This document shows positions 44,146 through 56,799 of a stretch of 64,000 bases of DNA, in pieces. The notes under the pieces were generated by a model. That model saw only the letters and a list, made by a program, of their open reading frames with translations. It was not told the origin of the DNA and did no database searches. Origin of the DNA: Piscicola geometra (Eukaryota > Annelida > Clitellata > Hirudinida > Piscicolidae); assembly GCA_943735955.1 (NCBI GenBank), contig OX030963.1:6507811-6571810 (forward strand), given 5' to 3'. Within the stretch, counting starts at the first letter, position 1. Each line of letters opens with the position of its first letter. Position numbers and translations under genes: made by a program.

Positions 44146-47100
44146 TCAAGCACTTCTGGACAGAAATTGTGACACATAATTGGCAAGCATGATGGCACTG
44201 GCGTAGCCTATCACAGACTTCATCTTGTTCACTTCTGCAACGAGGGTTGAGGAATCAGGGATGAAAAAATAAATTTCTAGAGAAGTGGGTGAATGAAATT
44301 ATAGACGGATAAAATATCAGTTGGATGGAAGGGAGGATGGGTAAATTAGTATATTGAAGAAACACCACACTACCCACCCTTGTTGGCATCGTAGATGATC
44401 ACGTGCGGTTCTTGTTCTAAGAGCTGTGCCAGGTTTGAGAGTGTGTCGTTGCTGCTGATCTGCAAAAGTTTGAGAATGCTTAATAGCACGACCATCATTA
44501 CCAACACCACCATCATTACCAACACCACCATCACTACCAACATCACCAACATTACCAACAACACCATCATCATCATCGTCGTCATCATCATCAGCACCTT
44601 CTTGTACTTAGTGTTAGCAAAGCTCGAAACTGAAATATCTAATTCTCCATTCAGCACCTTTGTGGATATGAAGATTAATTGTGTTATATGTCATTTCAGC
44701 TGACCATAGTGTAGTTGAGTGAATAAAGGCTTTAAAAAGCTTTCTGAGTGGTATCAATTGAGTATGGGCGACGATCCTGGGGGGTCCAGACTTTTTGGTG
44801 GTGAGGGGTCCACCTTAAAGGTAGTGAACCCAAGACCCCTCCAGGATCGCCACCCATTCTGCGTAAGAACCCCTCAAGATTTGCAGCAGATTGCTGCCCC
44901 TGCAATTGAGCCAGATAGTTTAAAAACTTATTTACACTATTTTGAGTGCAAAAAAACAAAGGCTACTGAATTAAAAAAATAAGATAACAATGATAGTTTC
45001 GTTCACAAAATGATTCACTGCCTTAAAATATTAATATTTTTGTTATTGATAGTAATGAAGAGCATTATAATAGCATGGGGTTTATTCAGCTGCACATTTT
45101 TATTTGCGTCTTAAGACTACTGGGCATCAATTGCACTCGTAACTAGGACCATTACTCATTGATAAAGACGAAAGACGTTGCACACTCGGCAACCCATTGA
45201 CAATCTTTGGCAAACTTAGTTCAAACTTGTTTTTTCATACTTGGCTCAACACTTTACCTAACAGAAAAATAAAACTGCTGAATTAATCAGGGTTGTGTTA
45301 CAAAATTAATTTTTTTGTTTTTGGAATTTAAGACTGTAAAAGCTTAATTTCACAAATGTAATATACATCAAATGAAATATTAGATGGAGTTGATTGCCCT
45401 AAAATTTGAAACATTCGAATTTTATTTTCGTATAATTGAGTGCATACCTTGCCCACAAGATTGTGATCACTTCTTATGGTGCCCAATATTTCTCTGTATG
45501 TGTGTTTGTGTGTGTGTGTGTGTGTGTTTTTTTTTATTTTGATTAGCTCGACTAACCCATTGTCAACAACGGCAACCACATCGACCATCTCCTTCTCCAT
45601 TCCATGCACCAAGTCTCTCACTGACATGCCCTTTGGCACGAAGTTCAATTGAGCTGAGTCCAGCCTACTCACCTTTGCGTTCCTCCAACTGAAAATGTTG
45701 AGCAACACCATCTTCATCATCGTCATAATCATGATCTTAATCAATATCATTATCATCATTATAATTAATCTCATTATCCTCACCCTTGGTCTACAGTAGT
45801 GAGTTCACCAGTTTGTAAAAATGATCGAGCCCTCATCCAGTCATCATTCAAGTGTTTAGTCCTGTTGATGATTATGACGAAGTTGATCAAGTTGTGTTGA
45901 TGACAATGGTATTGATACTGTGATGAAAAAGATGCAAATAAAAATTATGATGATAAGGAAATTAATAAAGTTGAGGACATGTAATTTCTGATGGAGTCGG
46001 CGAGTAGAACGACAACTTTCTGGCCTGGCTTCAGTCCATAGTCCTTGGCGGCCTGCAGAGCACTGTACATGGAAGATCCACTGCTGCCTCCTGTGATTGT
46101 GTTTGTATTTTCAATAAATCCAATTTTTTTGTTCCATATAACATTTACTCCCATACATCAGTACCACATGAATTTTCATAGAAGCACACACCACAAAGCA
46201 GTCCCTCTTCCTTGATCATCCTCCTCGCCATGTTGAAAGAGGGTTTGTCTTCACTCTTGTACCATTTGTCCACGTGCTGGTGATGGCGATGAAGAAGGTA
46301 ATGATGAGATTTCGTGCTAATGATGAATATGATGATAGTAATGGGAGTGATAATAATGACATTAGTTGTGATGATGATAGTGATGATCAAGATGGTTGTG
46401 GTAGATATTGGTCTTGAAGAGGCACCTGCAGGTCTAGTACAGTCGGTCTGAAGTCGTAGCCTATGCCTTCAATCTTGCAGTTTGGATAATTTCATCATCA
46501 TTATCAACATCACTCTCGTCATCAAAACCACTTTAATCATCATCATCAACTTTAATATCATCATCAACATCATTTTATCATCATCATCAGCACCACCTCA
46601 TAAAACGTCTTGTCTGTCTTGTTGATGGAATCAGGCGCTGCCATGATAGAGCCCACAGGATCAACCCCTATGGTCTGATGATGATAATGATGCTGTTGGT
46701 TATGATGATGATCATCATTTCAATAATTAATACGATGGTGATGGTTTGATGATGACGGAAATAATAATGACGTTCTCGCAACACCACAACAACACTGCAA
46801 CAATATGGCTTCAACACATCAACAATATGACACCAACACAGAACCAACATGACACCAACACAACCCAAACACAACACAAACACGACACAAACACAGCAGC
46901 ACTGACGATGCATGAAGGGATTTTCTCTTTTATCTTCCTGCAAAGTCCTGAGATGGTTCCTCCTGTGCCGGCTGCCGCAACCACCATGTCTACTTTGCCT
47001 GTTGTTGATGTTGTTCTCAATGTTGTTTTTGCTGTTGTTATTTTTTTTAGCTGTGGGCTGAAGTGAATAGAATTTCATCTACTTACCCATACCAGACCGC

Positions 47101-50100
47101 ACTGCACCAAACCACATCCTACCACACCATACCACATCATACTATAACAAACCACATCATACCACACCACACCACACCTATCTACCTTCACAAGCCTCGA
47201 TAATTTCTTCAGCAGTTTCGTCGTAGTGCACAATAGGGTTTGCTGGGTTTGTGTACTATTGTGGGATTTGGTGGGTTGTCGTGTGGAGTAGTGTGGGGTG
47301 TTGTGTGGTTTGGTTTTTTAGAATTTTGTGTGGCGTGTTGTGATGTAGCATAGTGCAATGGAGTATGGTATGTGTATTTTTTATTTGTGTAGTATGGTGT
47401 AATATTATACTATAATAGTGGGATATGTTGTTTGATATGATTTGGTGTATTGCCCTGAAGTGTGATCATAGGTCGAGCTAACTATAAAGAATGGCATTGG
47501 CTCTTATACTCAGCACACGAATACCAGGCTACAGAGCCCGAGTATTGCCTAAAAATTAAGTGAGCCTTTTAAGTTAAGTGCTCATCTTTAAAACTATATT
47601 TCCATAAAATTCAAATGCCTTTCAAACAAGATATACTGTTAGTTTTATAATCTCAGAATTCTCTTTATAGTTGTTTTTCTTTTTGAAGAAAACAAATTAT
47701 TCCCAGATAAAGCCCCTCAAAACCTTGTTTCAAAACTTAAAACCTTATTTATTAAAATTTTTAACAATAAAATTGTTCAGTTAGTAAGAGATACTTGATA
47801 TATATAAATTAGTTTAAACTTTCATAGACAGTTTATTAATGTATTTTTCTTTTAGTTTACAAATAATATTATTAAAACTCGAAACAAAAATTTTTCTTCT
47901 ACACTTTGCCATCGTTAATTATATTAGATAATGAAAATGTGGTGTGACGAGGGTGAAATTTTAGAAACTTTGGTGTATTGTGCAGGAGTTTGTCACAATA
48001 TGTATTATAAAAGCTTTTTGCTTTTGTTTATCAATTTTTCGGGTCAATCAATCAATCAAATACATTTCTATGAATGATGATATTCTTTTGAGCAGCGTTC
48101 ACCTGGTTGAGTATAATGGAGTTGGGGATTTCTCTGTTGAGTCTGCTTGCGACCCTCATGTTCGAGTCAGGGTGGTCGAAAGCAGCAGACGATGGAGTTC
48201 TCACGATCTCCGCTCCCAACGCTCTCAAGACGTCCACCTGAGATCCGTTAAGAAAAAATACTTAATTATGCTTCCAATTACACACATCCATCTATCAACC
48301 TCTACATCTACACTCCTACCCACCCAGTAAACCATTTTTACACTATTCTTAAAACCCACGAAATTTTTTCACTCAAATCCATCATAAATCTTCTAAAATC
48401 CACTGCGATTAATCTATCCCTTCCATCACCACCACCTATTTAGACAACAATCCTTATAAAATATTTTATCTTTCATCATCATTTTTTCTTCTCCCCTATT
48501 TTCATTAATTTTTTTCACCCCCACTACTCACCACACATCTTTCGCCCCCATATGGTTTTTTATCTCCAATTTTTAATTTGCAAAGTTATTTATTTTTGGT
48601 CAACTCATGATTTATTGATGTGTTATATAAAAACTCTCTAACCAAAAATTCATTCGCAGAAAATAATAATTAAATTGGAGCAAAACGTTAATTAAAAACC
48701 AGATTTTTCATTTTCATCGAATATTTGGCTAAATACGTAATTGACAGCTTATTTATAAAACTGCATTTTTTGAGTTATTTCTACGTGTTAACTACACAAG
48801 ACATTAAATGAAAGCTGAAGAACTGCGAAAGCAATCAAGGAATCGAGAGTGAGAGGTACTCTATGCATTATGACTTATCAAGTAGCTGCTGCTCTTGATG
48901 CAACAAACATATCTTGCAAAACGGTTGCAATAATATTTTTAATTGCCTTCTAAAAAGTAATACTATAAAAAGATGGATAGCAAGTCTTTATTAATAAAAT
49001 AAAAGGTCTAAAACAATTTCACATGAAGATGCTACTGCAGCTTTAATCGCACAAGTAATCCAATAAACTATTGATTACTGGCACTTGCGTGTCAGGACCA
49101 AAAGTCCTTGCTCTAAATTATTTTTTCCTTGATAATGATGATGCTGTCACTAAAAAAGAAGAGCGATTAATGGAAGTTGCACTCCAAGAAGTTGAAGGCT
49201 CAGATGAGCCTCTAAAACGAAGCCAGCCATTTCAGCATCCAACTATAAAAAATTTCAAAACTTTGACCTCTAAATTTTTTCACGATTCTTGGAATATCTC
49301 AGCAATTTATTGAAGCCTACTCCAATGAGTACGAATGTTGACCATAGTATCAAGAAAATAAAACGTCTTGTGCAATAAGTAAAAATCGGCACTGACTTTG
49401 CTAAACGAGCGCTATAGAAAGTTATTTGATTGATTTATTGAACGTGAAACTACGTCAATTAAGGATCTTCACTCTAGTTTAACACACAAAGAAAAGCAAT
49501 ATTATTATTTTTTTTAAGTAGTAAAGAAAAATAGAAATCGTTTTTTAAAACCAACAAGATCATCAACAGTTTGGGCTAAATTACTGTTAACCTCTAAATT
49601 ACCTAAATCATAAAACTCAAATAAAACTCAAAGTTTTGATATTTCTGACTTTTTACTCTTATTACAGCTTTCAATAACAATGTATTTACATATTTGCTCT
49701 GCAGTTTTTTTCCTCGCTATCGCAGGTATCGAGACAAATGTCGAAACTTTTAAGCATTGCGTTTTTTGAATGTTACGTTTCATTAAATTTATATATACAA
49801 CAACGTTGGAAAAAAAAAGTTTGACATTTATTTAAAAAATATTAAATTTCAAAAAACAAAAAATTCAGTATTTTAAATTTAAATTTTCGTCATTTTCACA
49901 CTTGTTTTTTATTTTCACAATGTATGCATTATCGTATGCATATTGAAAAAGTCGAAATAAATGTTTATATCATAAACTTTATGAAAAAGATATAAAAAAG
50001 TTAGAATTAAAAGAAATGAAAACTTTTAGAGTTAAAAAAATAGTTTTTAGATGTGTTTTATATGATAGTTCTCGCTATTTTTACACTTGTTTCACTCTTA

Positions 50101-53100
50101 ATAAATAGCTAAATATTAAATATATTCATTTCAGTCCAATCTTAAAATAACTTGAACTTATTTTTTCATCTTTAGGCATTTTATTAACCTCTTTTAATTC
50201 AATCTGCGTGAATCATGCGTTTCACGATTTGACTGATTTTTTAGCGAAATACCTGGTTACGCGTTTTGACTGTAACCTATATATAGCTTTTATCTAGCTA
50301 GCACCAGGCACTGAAATTCTGGTCAACAATATTGTAATTTTTTTTGCTTTTATAAACACCTACTTGGTCAACATTACTTATTTCCATCTCTCTTAACGCC
50401 AATCATTTACGTTTTGTTTTAATCTTTTTTCACATACCTTCTCTTGACTCATCTTCTCTGGCAGCACGATGATGCATCTGTAGCCTTTCACTGCGGCCAC
50501 CAAAGCCAATCCTATGCCTGTGCAAGAAGTGGTTTAGAAAGAGTGTTTGTAGAAGAAGTGCTTGTGGGAAAGAAGGATGTGGAAAGTGAGATTAAAAGAT
50601 ATTGTAAGATTAGTTTGGTACGAGTGTAGATTCAATTCTACACTGTCAAAGTTACAGAACTTTGAAAAAATTGAATCTTTGATTTAAAAAAACGCTTTCT
50701 GAAAATTTCAAATCATTTACCCTTCAATAATTTCAAAAAAAACTAATTACATTTTCAAACTAATTTTGATGGTGAAAGCACAAAAGAAAAACGTTTTATC
50801 AGTTGATTTAGTTAACTTCCACTTATCTCACTCTACTTTCCTCTCTCTCCCTTTTTAACTTTACAATTTCAACTTCGCTCTCTCAATTTCACCCTCGATA
50901 TTTGGCCCTCTACATAACACCCTCCTTTTTCGATCCTCTTCACTCCACCCTCCTCACCAGTGTTTCCTGAAGTGGCTTCAATAATGGTGTCACCAGGCCT
51001 GATCTTGCCTTCTCTCTCTGCGTCCTCCACCATCCTGAAGATGAAGTAATTAGGTGAAGAAAGAATGAAGATGTTTAAGTTCTAATGATAATTGGGATGA
51101 CGAAATCATAATGATAATGGTTAAATGACAATTACAATGATGATTAAATGATGATTTTGGTAGTGATGATAAATTGATGATGATGGTAGTAATGATAAAC
51201 TTATGAACAATTTATGATGATGATGGTATTAATAAAAAATTAATGAAATTTTTTTGAAAGCGAACTGAAGACCTTTTTGCAATTCTGTCTTTGACGCTTC
51301 CTCCTGCATTGAAAAACTCACACTTGGCCACTGTAGAGAGGGAAAAAGCAGGAATATATTTAAAAAAATGAATTTTAATGAATACAATTTCAAGTCATTA
51401 GTAAGTTTTCATAGTCATCTTTCCAGTTTTTAAAACATTAAAAAAACGTTTTTACAAGTTTTCTGAGTATCATCAGAACCCAAGAGCTTTTGTCAGAGCA
51501 CAAGAAGTTAGTAGGGGACAAAATGAATGAAAGGATGAAGCGAAGGATGAATGGAAAAGTATATTGGGAGATGATTGAAACAACGAATAATGTTTGAGAG
51601 AGAAGATGTTTGATGGTTGAGCTACTGTCCTAACAATTCTTTGAAGTAACCAGGTTTGCTTGCTATTCAACCAGGAAATTGTAAGAATCAAAAGCACGCA
51701 ATTTAGAAAAACTTTGTGTTTTAGACCGCAAGACCATTGCATAGCTGGTTAAAACCTTCTCACGAAACTGGAGCAATCAACTCGCATTGATCCATAATGC
51801 ATTACAGAACAATAGAGGGCATCTAAGTGAGTATCAACAATATTCATTTCAATGCTATGAAATGCAGTTAAATGAATTTTGTTTAAATTTAATATAGTGG
51901 AATATACGGGTTTTTCAAAATGGCGTGAATCCACAGGAACTTCTAATCACTGTTGAAAGAATCGTATAATTCCTTCAATGATATAGAGTTATTTCAGATG
52001 ATTGCAAAAAAGTCTCATAAAAATTGTGTTTTGTTCTTAGGAAGTATTTTTAGAACTCGTCCCAACTAGAGTTCGTTCCTTATAAAACTTGTTTCATTTA
52101 AAACACATTCCATCTAGAACTGGAATAACTTGAATTTTAATTGAAGTCATGGAAACCCATGGACACCGATACAAAAATTAGCCCAGATGAGCTCTAAGGC
52201 TTCTTCACAATGAAAATGTAGCTGTAACTTGTTGAAGTTGTAAAAGATGCAAAGATTGATGTTTTGTTTCAATTCTGAGGTTTGACATTAAACGAATCAA
52301 CAGTTTTTTTTCTTTCACTCAAAAGATGCATTAACCTTCGCCTCAGAATAAAAAACAAATGTAGGCCATAGAAACTAAGACACACTCACACACATAACAA
52401 CACGCGCACACACACAAAAAAACACACACACACACACAAGCACATACACACACACTCAAACAGACAAACAGACACTCACAGACGTCACAGTAGACCCCCT
52501 CAGACTGGGGGATTCTGTTTAGTTTGACGAGGGGAGTGTCACCGATGTGATCCAAGACGCCTGAAAGGATTTTGGGTCTTGGTGGGAAAGGTCTGTGGAG
52601 GGGAGGTGGAAGAATGCTGAGTGTGTTTAAGGATATAATAGGAAATATTAATAATATCAAAAAGAGGTTTTTGTTGACGTTTAGTGAAACAAACTGAAAA
52701 AAAACAATTCAGTTGACTAAACTTTATCACATGGACTCCAATTACTACATTACACTACACTACACTACACTACACTACATTTCACTACACTACACTACAC
52801 TACACTACACTACACTACACTACACTACACTACACTACACTACACTACACTACACTACACTACACTACACTACACTACACTACACTACACTACACTACAC
52901 TACACTACACTACACTACACTACACTACACTACACTACACTACACTACACTACACTACACTACACTACACTACACTACACTACACTACACTACACTACAC
53001 TACACTACACTACACTACACTACACTACACTACACTACACTACACTACACTACACTACACTACACTACACTACACTACACTACACTACACTACACTACAC

Positions 53101-56100
53101 TACACTACACTACACTACACTACACTACACTACACTACACTACACTACACTACACTACACTACACTACACTACACTACACTACACTACACTACACTACAC
53201 TACACTACACTACACTACACTACACTACACTACACTACACTACACTACACTACACTACACTACACTACACTACACTACACTACACTACACTACACTACAC
53301 TACACTACACTACACTACACTACACTACACTACACTACACTACACTACACTACACTACACTACACTACACTACACTACACTACACTACACTACACTACAC
53401 TACACTACACTACACTACACTACACTACACTACACTACACTACACTACACTACACTACACTACACTACACTACACTACACTACACTACACTACACTACAC
53501 TACACTACACTACACTACACTACACTACACTACACTACACTACACTACACTACACTACACTACACTACACTACACTACACTACACTACACTACACTACAC
53601 TACACTACACTACACTACACTACACTACACTACACTACACTACACTACACTACACTACACTACACTACACTACACTACACTACACTACACTACACTACAC
53701 TACACTACACTACACTACACTACACTACACTACACTACACTACACTACACTACACTACACTACACTACACTACACTACACTACACTACACTACACTACAC
53801 TACACTACACTACACTACACTACACTACACTACACTACACTACACTACACTACACTACACTACACTACACTACACTACACTACACTACACTACACTACAC
53901 TACACTACACTACACTACACTACACTACACTACACTATACTATACTATACTATACTATACTATACTATACTATACTATACTATACTATACTATACTATAC
54001 TATACTATACTATACTATACTATACTACACTACACTACACTACACTACACTACACTACACTACACTACACTACACTACACTACACTACACTACACTACAC
54101 TACACTACACTACACTACACTACACTACACTACACTACACTACACTACACTACACTACACTACACTACACTACACTACACTACACTACACTACACTACAC
54201 TACACTACACTACACTACACTACACTACACTACACTACACTACACTACACTACACTACACTACACTACACTACACTACACTACACTACACTACACTACAC
54301 TACACTACACTACACTACACTACACTACACTACACTACACTACACTACACTACACTACACTACACTACACTACACTACACTACACTACACTACACTACAC
54401 TACACTACACTACACTACACTACACTACACTACACTACACTACACTACACTACACTACACTACACTACACTACACTACACTACACTACACTACACTACAC
54501 TACACTACACTACACTACACTACACTACACTACACTACACTACACTACACTACACTACACTACACTACACTACACTACACTACACTACACTACACTACAC
54601 TACACTACACTACACTACACTACACTACACTACACTACACTACACTACACTACACTACACTACACTACACTACACTACACTACACTACACTACACTACAC
54701 TACACTACACTACACTACACTACACTACAACACAACACAGCACACCTGATCTTGTGGTGATGGGGTGATTCTTTGAGGCTGGTCACTCCAAGTTTGTACG
54801 TGCATCTGCTTACCTGATTAATAGGTTGAGCAAGTATGAATGATAAAAATATTTTTCCCTTTTTTTTCTATTTAATTTGTCATCTTGCAATTTATTTCAG
54901 CTTCTTCTTCTTAAGCTGGTTGTATTTCTATCTTCATTGCGACCCTCAGTTCAACTTTTTATTTTCGACGTTGAATCAAAGTGAGCACCACACAAACACC
55001 TCCTCACCTTGTCAGGCCTCGTCCATCCTTCTTCTTCTTTTGTCTTCATCGTCATGGCATGAGGACATGTCTGTTTGGTCAGAGAAGTGTGTTGAAGAGT
55101 TCTCGTGGTGTGTGATGTTGTCTGCTGTGGTTTGGTGGTGTTTTGTGAAAAGTGGAAGAGTGTGGTGGGATGTGCTGTGGTTTGGTGGTGTGGTGTTGTA
55201 CAGCGGAATAGGTTGTGTACTGTAGTGTGATGGAATGTGGTGGGATGTGGTGTGCGGCAAAAAAATGGGGGATGGTAGAGTGTGGTGTAATGTGGTGTGG
55301 GGTGTGTGGAGTGGTGTGTGAGGTGTGCTGTGGTGTGGTATGAAGTGATGTAGTGTGGTATGAGGTGGCGTAGTGTAGTGTTGTATAAATTGATCGAATG
55401 TGGATTGGCGTAATGTGGTTTGAGAAGGATGCTGTGGTATGGTCTGCTGTAATGTTTACTGTTGTATGCTGTTTTCCTAGGAGTTATGAGATGTTGTAGT
55501 GTGATGTGGTTTGGTATAAAGTAATGTGGTAGTCTAGTTTGATGTGGTGTCAATAAAGTGGTGTGGTTTGTTGTGCTTTATTCTGATAATATGTTTGATG
55601 TGTAGTTGGAAGTGAAGTATTTTGCTGTAAAGTGGAGTGGAAGGTTTAATGTGTTAGCAACCTTGATGCTTACAAAAGAGTTTTCTTTAGTATCCATCTT
55701 GTATTCTTTCGTTTATCTGCCTCGAATATTTGATAATAGTAATTAAATATTGTCTTTATTTTAACATTTTATTTTTTTCTCATTATTATTGTTTTGTTCA
55801 TTTATTTAATATTTTTCTATTCTCTCAGTTTCTTAACTATGTTAAATAATAATAATTTAGATTTTTAAAGTGTTTAAAAACAGCTCTTGTGACTCTACAA
55901 AAAATCACATGTTAAGTTGTGCCACTTGTGGAACTACGACACATGTAGAACCACGCCACACGAAGGAAACTAAACAAGAACCCGAAAACCAAACCGCTAA
56001 CCTGCTGCGTGCGTAAAAGGCTTGCTAAATCTTTACTTCCATTTATAAATCCCTCAAACACACGTACACACTTTCTTTTCCGAACACACAAACGCCCAAA

Positions 56101-56694
56101 GTGAATGAAACACACACATACCCACACATATTAACACTTTACTCTTTCAATATTAACATTTCATCATATACGAAATCATATTTGCTTTATAGGATGTTGT
56201 GAGGTTTTGTATAAGTTTCAAAGTTTCAGATACATACGCGTACAAATATTTGTATCATATGATTTCTTGTGGTTGTGTGTAACTTTCAAAGATGTCTAGG
56301 ATGTATGGAGAAATTATATATATTTAGTAATATGTTTATACAAATAACTTTGAAATTAATGGTGATGATAATTATGACATTTATAATGACGACAATAATA
56401 ACAATGAGAATGATGAGGATGATGAAAATGATAATGATGATGAGGATGAGGATGAAGATGATGATGGTGAAGATGATGATAGTGAAGATGATGATAATGA
56501 AGATGATGATGAAAATAATGATAAGAAAGATTATAAAATCTAATATTTAAGAATGAATATATGTATTTAATTATGGAAGTAACCATACAAATAGATGAAT
56601 TCATGAGCAATACCCACACACTTATACACACACAAACACATTCGATAAAACATACCTCAGGGTTCAAAGTACCCTGACAAAGTTCGGGAAACAT
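44146..56694 (-). CDS. CBS: cystathionine beta-synthase, 19 coding exons, 514 aa
   Basis: PLP enzyme of transsulfuration (serine plus homocysteine to cystathionine), cytosolic. Complement join: 44146-44234, 44378-44459, 45448-45493, 45557-45688, 45784-45861, 45979-46090, 46192-46276, 46426-46473, 46597-46674, 46907-46998, 47186-47255, 48103-48237, 50438-50517, 50958-51034, 51273-51330, 52480-52592, 54746-54813, 55008-55070, 56656-56694. All junctions are GT-AG and every phase closes. Residues 35-54 (SRCTYKLG...ESPHHH) hold the heme ligands Cys38 and His52 of animal CBS. Lys108 in GGSVKDR is the PLP lysine; TSGNTG (135-140) and GTGGT (245-249) bind PLP phosphate. YDFRPTVLD and LLCGGSSGS follow. 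The C-terminal Bateman (CBS-pair) region is recognisable ([26 protein letters not shown]) but about 25 residues shorter than in human CBS after EILGTI. The first exon ([13 protein letters not shown]) is the least certain. Introns are repeat-rich. Confidence 0.92.
44766..44855. mobile_element. 90-bp MITE in CBS intron 18
   Basis: GGGCGACGATCCTGGGGGGT at the left and, inverted, GGGTGGCGATCCTGGAGGGG at the right. These are the same termini as the 306-bp MITE at 22737-23042, with a 50-bp centre that keeps GTGAGGGGTCCACCTTAA. Confidence 0.65.
45058..45215 (-). repeat. SINE family B, reverse, diverged
   Basis: In CBS intron 17. Order of words as in the 40845 copy (ATTATAATAGCATGG; TTTTTATTTGCGTCT; ACTCGGCAACCCATTGA) but heavily mutated. 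Confidence 0.55.
45494..45535. repeat. (GT)n tract against the acceptor of CBS exon 17
   Basis: On the gene strand this is (CA)n leading to catacag|AGAAATA, so a CA microsatellite stands where the pyrimidine tract should be. Confidence 0.85.
46290..46780. repeat. (GAT)/(ATC) trinucleotide-rich CBS introns
   Basis: Irregular ATG/ATC triplet runs fill the introns around exons 11-13. They recur at 44500-44600, 45690-45780, 45860-45960 and 51060-51240. Seen directly; no coding role. Confidence 0.8.
46780..46906. repeat. AC-rich degenerate repeat after CBS exon 10
   Basis: Plus strand words CAACAC, ACACAA and ACACCAAC; on the gene strand it is a GT-rich tract starting directly at the exon 10 donor (46906). 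Several short antiparallel open frames here are products of the repeat. Confidence 0.8.
47090..47185. repeat. AC-rich repeat after CBS exon 9 donor
   Basis: Plus strand ACCACACCATACCACATC-type words. On the gene strand this is GGTGTGGTGTGG immediately following the exon 9 donor. Confidence 0.85.
47256..47460. repeat. GT-rich repeat before CBS exon 9 acceptor
   Basis: Plus strand GTGTGGAGTAGTGTGGGGTG-type words. On the gene strand this is CCACAC-rich sequence leading to the exon 9 acceptor, and it is complementary in kind to 47090-47185 on the other side of the exon. Confidence 0.85.
48240..48790. other. CBS intron 7, pyrimidine-rich part
   Basis: C/T-rich sequence (ACCCACCCAG, CCTTCCATCACCACC) close to the exon 8 acceptor side; no other feature seen. 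Confidence 0.4.
48800..49450 (+). other. transposon-like coding remnant in CBS intron 7
   Basis: Plus strand (antisense to CBS) reads [20 protein letters not shown] and later [20 protein letters not shown], then [20 protein letters not shown]. Composition is coding-like, but I cannot name the family. A GCGCTATAGAAAGTTATTTG plus (GATT)-type end follows at about 49412-49440, resembling retroposon tails at 23950-24030. Confidence 0.35.
49451..50400. other. CBS intron 7, AT-rich part
   Basis: AT-rich, with a short palindromic region near 49921-49945 (ATGCATTATCGTATGCAT). No gene or element boundary defined. Confidence 0.4.
51340..52370. other. CBS intron 4, mostly featureless
   Basis: AT-rich with short open frames on the minus strand that have no recognised domain. 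A SINE-B tail fragment (AGCCCAGATGAGCTCTAAGG) lies near 52180-52200. Confidence 0.4.
52378..52479. repeat. (CA)n-rich tract beside CBS exon 4 donor
   Basis: On the gene strand: donor gtgagtgtctg followed by GTGTGT-rich sequence for about 100 bp. Confidence 0.85.
52741..54730. repeat. 2-kb (TACAC)n pentanucleotide satellite in CBS intron 3
   Basis: About 398 units of TACAC, nearly perfect, with one early TTCAC variant (about 52781) and a solid block of 18 TATAC units at 53936-54025. It makes long open frames in several phases that are not genes. Its right end lies 16 bp from the donor of exon 3 (54746). The real length may differ from the assembled one. Confidence 0.98.
55080..55640. repeat. 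GT-rich degenerate pentamer region in CBS intron 1
   Basis: Irregular GTGGT, TGTGG and GTAGT words over about 560 bp, just upstream (gene strand) of exon 2. On the gene strand it is AC-rich. The 200-codon minus-strand open frame (His/Thr/Pro-rich) is a repeat artefact, except for its last part, which overlaps exon 2. Confidence 0.8.
56380..56530. repeat. (GAT)n-type trinucleotide repeat, CBS intron 1
   Basis: Imperfect GAT/GAG/GAA triplets on the plus strand. It gives a Met-rich open frame on plus and a His-rich one on minus; neither is a gene. Confidence 0.9.
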
Positions 56695-56799
56695 TTTTGA
56701 GAGTTTGTTAAGTTATGTGGCCTAAAGTTCAAGGATCATTATTGTTATTGGAGTGGTTGATTTCGTAATCCCTTTTTCATTATCCGCCTGATTGACACA

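Noticed and set aside
44598..44629. Possible 32-bp CBS micro-exon (SFANTKYKK) between exons 17 and 18
   Set aside because: Flanked by AG and GT and tempting by similarity, but it is not a multiple of three and would shift the frame. Direct joining of exons 17 and 18 is in frame.
44370..44703. Met- or Thr/Ile-rich proteins on both strands at 44.4-44.7 kb
   Set aside because: Translations of CAT/ATC triplet repeats in CBS intron 18; only 44378-44459 on minus is exon.
52713..54749. 678-codon open frame (YTTLH repeats)
   Set aside because: It is a read-through of the TACAC satellite; a 5-bp unit without stop words stays open in many frames. It is antisense to CBS intron 3.
54951..55553. 200-codon His/Thr/Pro-rich minus-strand protein
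   Set aside because: Produced by GT-rich pentamer-like repeats; only the part at 55008-55070 is a real CBS exon.
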